From contig CAINTU010000118.1 in assembly GCA_903853515.1 (NCBI GenBank), forward strand, positions 1 to 6,764: 6,764 nucleotides of DNA. The letters are read 5' to 3'. This document shows, one piece after another, positions 1 to 6,303 of this stretch (positions are counted from its first letter, which is position 1; each line of letters begins with the position of its first letter). A program made the position numbers and the translations under genes. The notes under the pieces were generated by a model that worked only from the letters and a program-made list of their open reading frames with translations, ran no database searches and was not told the origin of the DNA. This DNA is from an uncultured Micrococcales bacterium. GTDB lineage: Bacteria; Actinomycetota; Actinomycetes; Actinomycetales; Microbacteriaceae.

Positions 1-534
1 CACGACCAAGAAGAAGCCATGGATATGGCCGACATCGTGGCGGTTATGAACAAAGGGCGCATCGAGCAGATGGGCGCACCCGAGGTTCTCTATGACAGAC
101 CTAAGACAGCGTTTGTGTCTAAGTTTTTGGGTCAGTCGAATCTTTTCATCGGTGACGTTACCTCGAGCAACGCAAGCTCGGTGTCGATTGAAGTCGGCGG
201 CAACAAAATCACTGTCGACAAAAAGCGCGCTGAAAAGCACACCGGCAAGATTGCCATCGGTGTGCGACCAGAAAAAGCCGACTTTCACGAGACCAAGCCG
301 AAGCTCGGCGCAGATCATGTAGTTATCGGCCCTGGTGAAATCATCGACATTCGATTCACCGGCGTTAGTAACCAGTATTTGATTGAGATTCCTGGCGTTG
401 GTGAGGTCATTGTTTTTGCACAAAACATCGGCAAGTCACCCGAGATTGAGCTCGGCGCTAAAGTTTGGGTTTCGTTCAAGGTCGAGCACGCCTATGGTCT
501 GGCTGATTTGCCAGACGGCACTGAAGAGAATTAG
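1..534 (+). CDS. potA: Polyamine-type ABC transporter ATP-binding protein, C-terminal part (5' end cut off)
   Basis: This is the cytoplasmic ATPase that powers a spermidine/putrescine-type importer together with the two permeases that follow. The frame is open from base 1. It begins with HDQEEAMDMAD, the switch (H-loop) region just after Walker B, so the Walker A, Q-loop, signature and Walker B segments lie outside the window. Next comes the usual end of the nucleotide-binding domain (GRIEQMGAPEVLYDRP, FVSKFLGQSNLF), then a beta-rich C-terminal TOBE-type regulatory domain with IGVRPEKADF. About 177 codons are present; PotA proteins are usually around 350-380 residues, so roughly half is missing. 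The ATG at 19 is internal and not a start. The stop lies 2 bases before potB, which indicates one operon. The ATPase family is certain. The polyamine substrate is inferred from the PotB/PotC-like partners, and a related substrate is possible. Confidence 0.93.
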   Translation, partial: HDQEEAMDMADIVAVMNKGRIEQMGAPEVLYDRPKTAFVSKFLGQSNLFIGDVTSSNASSVSIEVGGNKITVDKKRAEKHTGKIAIGVRPEKADFHETKPKLGADHVVIGPGEIIDIRFTGVSNQYLIEIPGVGEVIVFAQNIGKSPEIELGAKVWVSFKVEHAYGLADLPDGTEEN

Positions 535-536
535 CC

Positions 537-1454
537 GTGGCCTTCGCAGCTTTTGGGGGCGCTAACCCAGCTAAAGATTCTGGCAACAAGCGCAAGGGCG
601 GCCCAATTGTTTTAGCTCTCTTGCTACCCGGCCTGATTTATCTTGCGTTGTTCTTTATGACACCGCTAGTGAATCTTGTCGTCACCTCGCTCGAAAGTCC
701 AGATCCAACCGGCGCCATCGGTGCATATTTCTATGATTTCAATATCGGCAACTATGCCACCGTGGTTACAAGCTACATGCCGCAAATCTTGCGTTCGTTT
801 GGTTATGCATTCGCCGCAACATTGTTCGCGCTAGCCATCAGTTACCCGGTTGCTTATTACATCGGAGTCAAACTTCGCAGTCGACCACTTTTGCAACGCT
901 TGATGCTCACGCTGGTTATCGCACCCTTTTTCATCTCGTTCTTGCTTCGCACAATCGCATGGAAGCAGCTTTTGAGTGACAACTCAGGGTTTGTGAGTCT
1001 TTTGCACTCAACCGGAATCCTTGGCCAAACGCAGTTCTTCATCGGATCTGATGCGGCAGTGATTTTTGGTTTGACCTACAACTTCATTCCTTTCATGACT
1101 TTGCCATTGTTCACAAATCTTGAGCGCCTCGATGTGCGTCTTTTAGAGGCGGCTTCTGACCTCTATGCGAGCCCTCGCAAAGTTTTCTCAAAGGTGACTT
1201 TGCCGCTTTCTATGCCCGGCATCATCTCGGGCACGTTGCTTACTTTCATTCCAATTGCGGGTGACTATGTCAACGCCAGCCGCGATTTCTTGGGCTCTTC
1301 AAAGACTTCGATGATCGGCACAATGGTTGAGGCCGATTATTTGCAAAACTGGAACTACCCTTCAGCATCGGCAATGTCGGTGCTTCTTATGGCAGTGATT
1401 TTGGTACTGGTGACCGCCTATGTTCGACGTTCTGGAACAGAGGATCTGCTTTGA
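537..1454 (+). CDS. potB: Polyamine-type ABC transporter permease, PotB family
   Basis: This is one of two inner-membrane permeases that form the channel of the importer; the other is potC. The 305 residues have a charged, Gly/Lys-rich N-terminus, a first membrane helix at about 24-48, and further hydrophobic segments near 85-110, 120-140, 170-195, 225-245 and 278-297. The cytoplasmic EAA loop that docks on the ATPase is at about 204-228 (EAASDLYASP...VTLPLSMPGI). Tyr210 stands where the family consensus has Gly. The segment after it (LLTFIPIAGDYVNA) is typical of PotB proteins. Translation starts at GTG, 2 bases after the potA stop, with a GAAGAG ribosome-binding site at 523-528. There is no ATG near the N-terminus. 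The gene ends inside the first codons of potC (TTGA overlap), so translational coupling is likely. Substrate assignment rests on family resemblance and context. Confidence 0.92.
   Translation: MAFAAFGGANPAKDSGNKRKGGPIVLALLLPGLIYLALFFMTPLVNLVVTSLESPDPTGAIGAYFYDFNIGNYATVVTSYMPQILRSFGYAFAATLFALAISYPVAYYIGVKLRSRPLLQRLMLTLVIAPFFISFLLRTIAWKQLLSDNSGFVSLLHSTGILGQTQFFIGSDAAVIFGLTYNFIPFMTLPLFTNLERLDVRLLEAASDLYASPRKVFSKVTLPLSMPGIISGTLLTFIPIAGDYVNASRDFLGSSKTSMIGTMVEADYLQNWNYPSASAMSVLLMAVILVLVTAYVRRSGTEDLL
1439..1444 (+). promoter_or_regulatory. Ribosome-binding site for potC
   Basis: AGAGGA lies 6 bases before the TTG at 1451. A good Shine-Dalgarno match at ideal spacing, inside the end of potB, supports the unusual TTG start and the 4-base TTGA overlap. 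No ATG or GTG occurs nearby in this frame. Confidence 0.65.
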
Positions 1455-2251
1455 AAAAGTTCGCTATCGGTCGTTTTGTTTTGCCGGCCTATTCGGCAAT
1501 CGCATTGGTTTTTCTGCTGATTCCGATTGTCTATACGATTGTTTTTTCGTTCAACGATTCAACCAGATCGAATACGGTTTGGGAGGGCTTCACTTTTAGA
1601 CATTGGTTGAATGTTTGTTCTCGCCAGGATGTCTGTGACGCGGTCAGCAACTCAATCCTGATTGGTGTTATCTCGACCATCTTCGCGACCATTCTTGGCA
1701 CCGCGTTGGCGATCGCACTTGTTCGCTATAGCTTCAAGGCGCGCTCGCTAGTTAGCCTCTCGCTATTCTTGCCAATGGCTACGCCCGAGGTTGTGCTCGG
1801 TGCTGGCTTGGCCGGCTTGTTTTTCAACGCTGGTGTAGGTGCCGGCCTGGTGACAATCATCATTGCGCACGTAATGTTTTGCTTGAGCTTTGTTGTGGTC
1901 ACAGTGAAGGCACGTGTGCAAACACTTGACCCGACGCTCGAAGAGGCTGGGGCCGACCTTTATGCAAACCCAACTCACGTTTTCACAAAGATCACTTTGC
2001 CGCTTTTGATGCCAGGAATCATCTCGGCTGCATTGCTATCTTTTGCGTTGAGCTTCGACGACTTCATCATCACTTATTTCAATTCGGGTTCGGTAACTAC
2101 TTTTCCGAAATATATCTATGTCGCAGCGTCACGCGGTGTGCCGGCAGAAGCCAACGTAATCGCTTCGGCTGTCTTCTTGCTCGCAATCGTGATCGTGCTC
2201 GCTACCCAAATTCGCGGTGCCCTAAAGCGCGCAAAATTGGCTAAGGGCTAA
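1451..2251 (+). CDS. potC: Polyamine-type ABC transporter permease, PotC family
   Basis: This is the second membrane subunit of the importer. It has 266 residues, about the usual PotC length (E. coli PotC is ~264). A first membrane helix lies at about 12-33, then hydrophobic segments near 68-92, 101-125, 130-151, 187-210 and 232-252. The EAA loop is at about 164-190 (EEAGADLYANP...ITLPLLMPGI), again with Tyr (171) in place of the consensus Gly, as in its partner PotB. The stretch SFDDFIITYF and the later GVPAEANVIAS match conserved PotC positions (E. coli has a comparable SMDD and GVSPEVNALA region, from memory). The TTG start is supported by AGAGGA 6 bases upstream and by coupling to potB. 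It is the last gene of the transport operon here; the downstream gene is on the opposite strand. No substrate-binding protein (PotD) gene is in view, and one would be expected upstream or elsewhere. Confidence 0.92.
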   Translation: MKKFAIGRFVLPAYSAIALVFLLIPIVYTIVFSFNDSTRSNTVWEGFTFRHWLNVCSRQDVCDAVSNSILIGVISTIFATILGTALAIALVRYSFKARSLVSLSLFLPMATPEVVLGAGLAGLFFNAGVGAGLVTIIIAHVMFCLSFVVVTVKARVQTLDPTLEEAGADLYANPTHVFTKITLPLLMPGIISAALLSFALSFDDFIITYFNSGSVTTFPKYIYVAASRGVPAEANVIASAVFLLAIVIVLATQIRGALKRAKLAKG

Positions 2252-2268
2252 ATAGCTTCTTTTTGTAA

Positions 2269-2303
2269 TTGCGCTACTAGACCGATTTGCGCCACTAAAA
2301 CCG
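2269..2303. repeat. Imperfect direct repeat in the potC/gabT gap
   Basis: TTGCGCTACTAGACCG (2269-2284) is followed by TTGCGCCACTAAAACCG (2287-2303). The copies differ by one insertion and a few substitutions. Both carry the TTGCGC that can pair with GCGCAA at 2309-2314, so two alternative hairpins are possible. Its role is unknown. Confidence 0.4.
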
Positions 2304-2314
2304 TTAGAGCGCAA
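2287..2314 (+). terminator. Possible terminator hairpin between convergent potC and gabT
   Basis: TTGCGC (2287-2292) pairs with GCGCAA (2309-2314). After a small internal loop (CA against A), CTAA (2295-2298) pairs with TTAG (2304-2307), closing a 5-base loop AACCG. On the + strand TTTT follows at 2321-2324, six bases after the stem, which is a weak tail. On the - strand no T-run follows. The location between two convergent stop codons fits a terminator for the pot operon, perhaps acting in both directions. The stem is short and imperfect, so this is tentative. Confidence 0.4.
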
Positions 2315-2322
2315 CAGAACTT

Positions 2323-3657
2323 TTAGAGCTTTGCCAAACCCTCTGCAAGCACATCGAGTGCATCATGCAAAAGCTCATCGCTGATCGCCAGCGATGGCAA
2401 GAAGCGAATCACGTTGCCGTAGGTGCCTGCGTTCAGCACGAGCACACCGTTTTGGTGGCAGTGCTTGACTAGAGCGTCAACAGCTGCTGAGTTGGGGTTC
2501 AGGGTGCCTGGCTCGACGAATTCGAGAGCCAGCATTGCGCCGCGGCCGCGAACCTCACCGATAATCGCAAACTTGGCCTTCAAATCTAGAAGGCGCGGCT
2601 TCATTACAGATTCGATATGAAGAGCCTTTTCGAGCACGCCACCAGCTTCGATCTGTTTCAAAACCGAAACCGCAGCGGCGGCAGCAACCGGGTTACCACC
2701 AAAGGTTCCGCCGATACCACCTGCGTGTGACGAATCCATGATTTCTGCACGACCAGTGACAGCCGAAATCGGCATTCCGCCGGCGATGCCCTTGGCGATA
2801 GTCATCAAATCAGGCTCGAAACCTTCTTCGTATTCGCTGGCGAACCACTTGCCGGTTCGGGCGATGCCAGCTTGAACCTCGTCGGCCACGAGCACGATGC
2901 CGTTGGCGTGGGTCCAGGTTGACAGGGCCTTCAAGAAACCAGGCGCTGGAACCATGAAACCGCCTTCACCCTGAATCGGCTCGATCACTAGGGCAGCGAG
3001 GTTGTGCGCACCGATGCGCTTTTCAAGATAGGTGATTGCTCTGACGGCGGCCTCTTCGCCAGTCATGCCTTCAGGGTCTCTAAACGGATAAGACATCGGC
3101 AGGTGAGTCACGCTGCCAGCAAATGGGCCGAAGCCATCGGCATAGGGCATGTTTTTGAAGTTCATGGCCATGGTCAGGTTGGTGCGACCATGGTAGGCGT
3201 GGTCAAATACTGCAATCTCGCTGCGTTTGGTGAATTTGCGTGCCAATTTGACCGCGTTTTCGACAGCCTCTGCACCTGAGTTGAACAGGGCCGAGCGCTT
3301 TACAAAGTTGCCGGGCATGTGGCGGTTCAGAATCTCACAGACATCGACATAGCTTTGGTATGGAGTGACGGTGAAAAGAGTGTGAGTCAGCTCGGCAACC
3401 TGACGGCTTACAGCCTCGACTACACCTGAGTTAGTGTGGCCAATAGTTGTCACACCGATGCCAGAACCCATGTCGATGAACTGGTTGCCATCAACGTCAA
3501 CCAAGATCGCTCCGTTTGCTTTTTCGATGTAAACAGGCAGCGCGGCACCAACACCATGACCGACTTGTTCGAGTCGGTTTTTGTGTAGTTCGTTTGATTT
3601 TGGCCCAGGAATGCTGGTTGTGATTTTGCGCGCTTGCTCAATAGAAAAGTCAGCCAT
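2323..3657 (-). CDS. gabT: 4-aminobutyrate--2-oxoglutarate aminotransferase (class III, PLP-dependent)
   Basis: This cytoplasmic enzyme moves the amino group of GABA to 2-oxoglutarate, giving succinate semialdehyde and glutamate. It has 444 residues, full length for actinobacterial GabT (about 450). Visible class III aminotransferase motifs are NSGAEAVENAVKLAR (126-140, PLP phosphate binding), FDHAYHGRT (151-159, ring stacking), IEPIQGEGG (225-233), ADEVQAGIARTGK (258-270, with Asp259 contacting the pyridine nitrogen), TIAKGIAGG with the Schiff-base Lys289, and GGTFGGNP (316-323). The N-terminal IPGPKSNELHKNR and SGIGVTTIGH segments closely resemble mycobacterial GabT as I recall it. The ATG start has AGGA (- strand, 3668-3665) seven bases upstream. 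It faces the pot operon and diverges from dxr. Polyamine uptake next door makes putrescine-derived GABA a likely substrate. A putrescine or other omega-amino-acid transaminase is the main alternative. Confidence 0.92.
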   Translation of the reverse strand: MADFSIEQARKITTSIPGPKSNELHKNRLEQVGHGVGAALPVYIEKANGAILVDVDGNQFIDMGSGIGVTTIGHTNSGVVEAVSRQVAELTHTLFTVTPYQSYVDVCEILNRHMPGNFVKRSALFNSGAEAVENAVKLARKFTKRSEIAVFDHAYHGRTNLTMAMNFKNMPYADGFGPFAGSVTHLPMSYPFRDPEGMTGEEAAVRAITYLEKRIGAHNLAALVIEPIQGEGGFMVPAPGFLKALSTWTHANGIVLVADEVQAGIARTGKWFASEYEEGFEPDLMTIAKGIAGGMPISAVTGRAEIMDSSHAGGIGGTFGGNPVAAAAAVSVLKQIEAGGVLEKALHIESVMKPRLLDLKAKFAIIGEVRGRGAMLALEFVEPGTLNPNSAAVDALVKHCHQNGVLVLNAGTYGNVIRFLPSLAISDELLHDALDVLAEGLAKL

Positions 3658-3701
3658 ATCTAAATCCTACGCCTCAACACCGACACATAACCAGAAGCCT
3701 T

Positions 3702-3727
3702 TGATGGCAAGATGTGATGGCAAGATG
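3702..3727. repeat. Perfect 13-bp tandem repeat ahead of dxr
   Basis: TGATGGCAAGATG occurs twice head to tail (3702-3714 and 3715-3727), ending 5 bases before the dxr ATG in the 75-base divergent gabT/dxr gap. On the - strand each unit contains TTGCCA, loosely like a -35 hexamer for gabT. The second copy occupies the dxr ribosome-binding position, where only a poor AAGATGG match is present. It could be a simple slippage duplication or an operator-like double site. Confidence 0.85.
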
Positions 3728-3732
3728 GTCTC

Positions 3733-4824
3733 ATGCGTCGCGTGATTATTCTTGGCTCTACTGGCTCGATTGGCACCCAAGCCCTTGACATCATTGCCGC
3801 CAACCCTGATGAATTTCAAGTGGTTGGCTTGGCCGCCGGACGCAACGTTCAACTGCTCGAACAACAAGCCAAGCGTTTCGGCGTTGCAAGCCAAAAAGCG
3901 GTTCAAGGATCCGTTGCAGCCACAAACCTCGTCGAAGAAACAGACGCCGATGTTGTGGTTAATGGAATCACCGGCTCAATCGGTCTCGCACCGACCCTTG
4001 CAACTCTAGCTAGCGGCAAACGCTTGGCTTTGGCAAACAAAGAATCGCTAATTGTCGGCGGCAAACTGGTTACCGATGTCGCTGCGCCTGGTCAAATAGT
4101 TCCTGTCGATAGCGAGCATTCAGCGATTGCGCAGAGTCTCCTTGCTGGGCAAAAGAGCGAGGTCAGAAAGCTGATTCTGACTGCATCTGGCGGCCCATTT
4201 CGGGGCTTTAGCAAAGCCCAACTCGAAAGCGTCACTCCGACACAAGCCTTGAAGCACCCGACTTGGGCAATGGGCAGGGTGGTCACCACAAACTCGGCCA
4301 CACTTGTGAATAAAGGTTTAGAGCTAATCGAGGCCCACCTGCTTTTCGATATTCCTTTTGAGCGAATCGAAGTCACCGTGCACCCGCAATCTGTTGTGCA
4401 CTCGATGGTCGAATTCATCGATGGCTCGACCATTTTGCAGGCCTCACCGCCAAACATGATGTTGCCAATCGCGCTCGGCATGACTTGGCCAACCCGACTG
4501 GCCAACATTGCTCCTGCAATTGATTTCACCCAGTCGCACTCATGGATATTCGAGCCGCTCGATGAAGAGGTTTTTGCGGCAGTGCGACTCGCTCGTCAGG
4601 TGGGGCAGGCGGGATTTACGTATCCGTGTGTTTTTAACGCTGCCAATGAACAGGCGGTCGATGCTTTTCACGATGGCAAAATCGGTTTCAACCAAATTGT
4701 CGAACTCATCGAAACGGTGATAAACGAGCATGAGGTCGAAGATGAACTCAGCCTCGATTCGGTTTTGGCTGCAGAGAAATGGGCGCGCCTGCGAGCAGAT
4801 CAACTTATTGTCAAAGGCGATTGA
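3733..4824 (+). CDS. dxr: 1-deoxy-D-xylulose 5-phosphate reductoisomerase
   Basis: DXR converts 1-deoxy-D-xylulose 5-phosphate to 2-C-methyl-D-erythritol 4-phosphate with NADPH and a divalent metal. It is the committed step of the MEP isoprenoid pathway and the target of fosmidomycin. The 363 residues are slightly short for the family (about 380-410) but all core motifs are present: the NADPH-binding GSTGSIGTQAL (8-18), LANKESLIVGG (100-110), PVDSEHSAI (124-132) with metal ligands Asp126 and Glu128, ASGGPFRG (151-158), HPTWAMG (175-181), and NSATLVNKGLELIEA (187-201) with Asn193, Lys194 and metal ligand Glu197. VHPQSVVHSMVEF and FNAANEQAVDAF follow. The ATG start fits the family N-terminus, where LGSTGSIG comes within the first ten residues, although its ribosome-binding site is weak. 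It heads a cluster with the M50 protease and ispG, the order also found in Mycobacterium. Confidence 0.96.
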   Translation: MRRVIILGSTGSIGTQALDIIAANPDEFQVVGLAAGRNVQLLEQQAKRFGVASQKAVQGSVAATNLVEETDADVVVNGITGSIGLAPTLATLASGKRLALANKESLIVGGKLVTDVAAPGQIVPVDSEHSAIAQSLLAGQKSEVRKLILTASGGPFRGFSKAQLESVTPTQALKHPTWAMGRVVTTNSATLVNKGLELIEAHLLFDIPFERIEVTVHPQSVVHSMVEFIDGSTILQASPPNMMLPIALGMTWPTRLANIAPAIDFTQSHSWIFEPLDEEVFAAVRLARQVGQAGFTYPCVFNAANEQAVDAFHDGKIGFNQIVELIETVINEHEVEDELSLDSVLAAEKWARLRADQLIVKGD

Positions 4825-4934
4825 GTTCACGCAACATCGCAAACCACTATGTTGCGAACTTCAGGGGTGCAAACCTGATGGCTCAAGCCATTCACGGCGA
4901 ACTGTCAGATGAATTGGTTAGGTTTATCTGGTGA
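4821..4934 (+). CDS. Possible small ORF (37 aa) coupling dxr to rseP
   Basis: An open frame fills the dxr-rseP gap almost exactly. A TTG at 4821 overlaps the dxr stop by 4 bases (TTGA, the same arrangement as potB/potC), and its TGA at 4932-4934 overlaps the rseP GTG by 4 bases (GTGA). The peptide would begin SSRNIANHYVANF and end GELSDELVRFIW. I recognise no family, and it has no obvious membrane helix. The TTG has AAAGG only 3 bases upstream, which is poor spacing. An ATG at 4878 has a better AGGGG site (4863-4867) ten bases upstream and would give an 18-residue peptide. Codon use is unremarkable, with two AGG codons. By chance alone a frame of this length stays open about one time in six, so the case rests mainly on the double 4-base overlap. 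It could equally be an untranslated spacer with hairpins. Confidence 0.33.
   Translation: MSSRNIANHYVANFRGANLMAQAIHGELSDELVRFIW
4825..4859 (+). other. Hairpin directly after the dxr stop
   Basis: CGCAACAT (4830-4837) and ATGTTGCG (4849-4856) form a perfect 8-bp stem with an 11-base loop. GTT (4825-4827) can also pair with AAC (4857-4859) across a two-base CA bulge. No T-run follows, so it does not look like a standard terminator. It could protect mRNA ends or modulate expression of rseP. Confidence 0.5.
4861..4891 (+). other. Two further short hairpins before rseP
   Basis: TCAGG (4861-4865) pairs with CCTGA (4874-4878). Immediately after it, TGGC (4879-4882) pairs with GCCA (4887-4890) around the tetraloop TCAA; one more pair (ATGGCT/AGCCAT) can be written if the loop shrinks to two bases. 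With the preceding stem, most of the dxr-rseP gap can fold. The first of these stems would cover the AGGGG at 4863-4867 that could serve the ATG at 4878. Confidence 0.4.
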
Positions 4935-6238
4935 TTGATATTCTTTGGGCCGTTGGCGGCCTGCTGTTCTTTATTGTTGGGCTGGCGTTTTCAATCGGCC
5001 TGCATGAGCTTGGGCACATGTTGCCGGCTAAAAGGTTTGGCGTAAAAGTTTCGCAATACATGATCGGTTTTGGCAAAACAATTTGGTCGCGCAAGGTTGG
5101 CGACACCGAATACGGTCTCAAGTGGATTCCACTGGGTGGTTACATTCGAATGATCGGAATGCTGCCCCCTAAAAATGCAGGGTCAAAGCCAGCTACATTT
5201 ATGCCGGCCGCTGTCGAGGCCGCCCGTGAGCAATCACTTAGCGAAATTGGCGAGGGTGAAGAGCGCCGCACTTTTTATTCGATAAAGAGTTGGCAAAAAC
5301 TCATCGTGATGATGGGTGGCCCGTTTATGAACCTTATTCTTGGCACAGTTATTTTGGTTGCCGTGGGCAGCGGCATCGGCCAGTATCAACCGAATACAAC
5401 TGTTGCTTTTGTGGCAACCTGTTCGCCAACCGCCCGCGATGTTGACTGCGCGAAAAAGTTGGTGCCGGCACCTGCTGAGCTCGCCGGATTGATGGTGGGC
5501 GATCGAATAACGGCCTTTGATGGCAAGCCGGTTCATTGGTGGTCTGACGTCGAGCCACTGTTGACCAACAACGCCACCGCGCCGATTGAATTGACTGTTC
5601 TGCGCAACGGGGTGAGTCAACAGATATCGCTTCAACCTTCGATGGCGTATTTGCCGGTTCTAGATGCAAACGGCAACGCTGTCACTGGCGCAAATGGCAA
5701 GGCCGAATATGCTCTTAGACCTTTTATCGGCATTGGCAGGGGCTATGCGCACCAACCAATCTCGGTCAGTGCTTCGCTCAATGTTGTTGGCCAAGAAATA
5801 GTGAGCACAGCCAAATTGGTTTTCACATTGCCACAGCAAGCAATCTCTGCCGTTGCACAGTTGAACCCCAATTCAAAGCGCGACCCGAATGGTGCAATCT
5901 CGATTGTTGGCATTGGTCAAATTGCAAGTCAAACTGCATCGGCCCAAGGGGCAAGCCTTGAAGACAAGTTCGCTTCGCAACTCACGATGTTAGGGGGGTT
6001 GAATCTAGCGCTTTTCGTCTTCAACATGTTGCCGCTCTTGCCCCTAGACGGTGGCCACGTCGCTGGGGTTATCTATGGCTATTGCAAGCGTGGTTTCTAT
6101 CGTTTGCGTGGCAAGAGGTTTGAGGGGCAGGTCGACATGGCAAGAATGATTCCGATTGCGAATCTGGCTGCCGCAATGCTCGTTTTGGTCTCAATCGTCT
6201 TTGTGCTTCGCGACTTCATCAACCCAATACATTTTTAG
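4931..6238 (+). CDS. rseP: M50-family site-2 intramembrane metalloprotease, RseP/Rip1 type
   Basis: This membrane zinc protease cuts substrates, typically anti-sigma factors, within their membrane segments. In Mycobacterium the protein at this locus is Rip1. It has 435 residues. The zinc motif HELGH (25-29) sits in the first membrane helix (about 8-28). After it come the family stretches GFGKTIW (46-52) and LKWIPLGGYIRMIGM (63-77). A second helix is at about 124-146 (MMGGPFMNLILG), and an extracytoplasmic PDZ-like region at about 180-240 contains AGLMVGDRITAFDGKPV. The second catalytic motif NMLPLLPLDGGH (365-376, Asp373 as third zinc ligand) precedes a last helix near 407-427. Two cysteines, Cys164 and Cys173, lie at the start of the external region. 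The GTG start has AGG (4920-4922) eight bases upstream, and a stop at 4919-4921 rules out a longer form. Being in the dxr-ispG cluster matches other actinobacteria. Its substrates cannot be told from the sequence. Confidence 0.94.
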   Translation: MIDILWAVGGLLFFIVGLAFSIGLHELGHMLPAKRFGVKVSQYMIGFGKTIWSRKVGDTEYGLKWIPLGGYIRMIGMLPPKNAGSKPATFMPAAVEAAREQSLSEIGEGEERRTFYSIKSWQKLIVMMGGPFMNLILGTVILVAVGSGIGQYQPNTTVAFVATCSPTARDVDCAKKLVPAPAELAGLMVGDRITAFDGKPVHWWSDVEPLLTNNATAPIELTVLRNGVSQQISLQPSMAYLPVLDANGNAVTGANGKAEYALRPFIGIGRGYAHQPISVSASLNVVGQEIVSTAKLVFTLPQQAISAVAQLNPNSKRDPNGAISIVGIGQIASQTASAQGASLEDKFASQLTMLGGLNLALFVFNMLPLLPLDGGHVAGVIYGYCKRGFYRLRGKRFEGQVDMARMIPIANLAAAMLVLVSIVFVLRDFINPIHF

Positions 6239-6246
6239 TCGGCGTT

Positions 6247-6252
6247 TAGACT
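6247..6252 (+). promoter_or_regulatory. Possible -10 element ahead of ispG
   Basis: TAGACT lies 51 bases before the ispG ATG in the 65-base gap after rseP. The hexamer resembles actinobacterial housekeeping -10 boxes (TANNNT). I find no convincing -35 at 16-18 bases upstream, which would fall inside the rseP end. ispG may have its own promoter here or simply be read through from dxr-rseP. Confidence 0.3.
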
Positions 6253-6303
6253 AGAACAAGAGGGGCTGGCCAATTTGGCTAGCAGAAAGCGAACATCAGT
6301 TAA

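Noticed and set aside
19..534. ATG at base 19 as a true start of a short protein
   Set aside because: The frame is open to base 1 and the upstream codons give HDQEEA, the conserved switch region of an ABC ATPase, so the gene is cut by the window edge.
3004..3279. 91-residue open frame on the + strand
   Set aside because: Antisense to the GabT core, which has all PLP-site motifs; no family resemblance.
4092..4529. 145-residue open frame on the - strand
   Set aside because: It lies wholly inside dxr, whose catalytic motifs are intact on the + strand; no recognisable domain or ribosome-binding site.
5234..5669. Two overlapping open frames on the - strand (133 and 106 residues)
   Set aside because: Both are antisense to the rseP PDZ region; composition (many His, Arg, Gln, Pro) is typical of a shadow frame.
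6265..6283. Inverted repeat in the rseP-ispG gap (GCT..CCAA..TTGG..AGC)
   Set aside because: The stem is broken by mismatches and the inner arms leave only one base for a loop; too weak to call a hairpin or operator.
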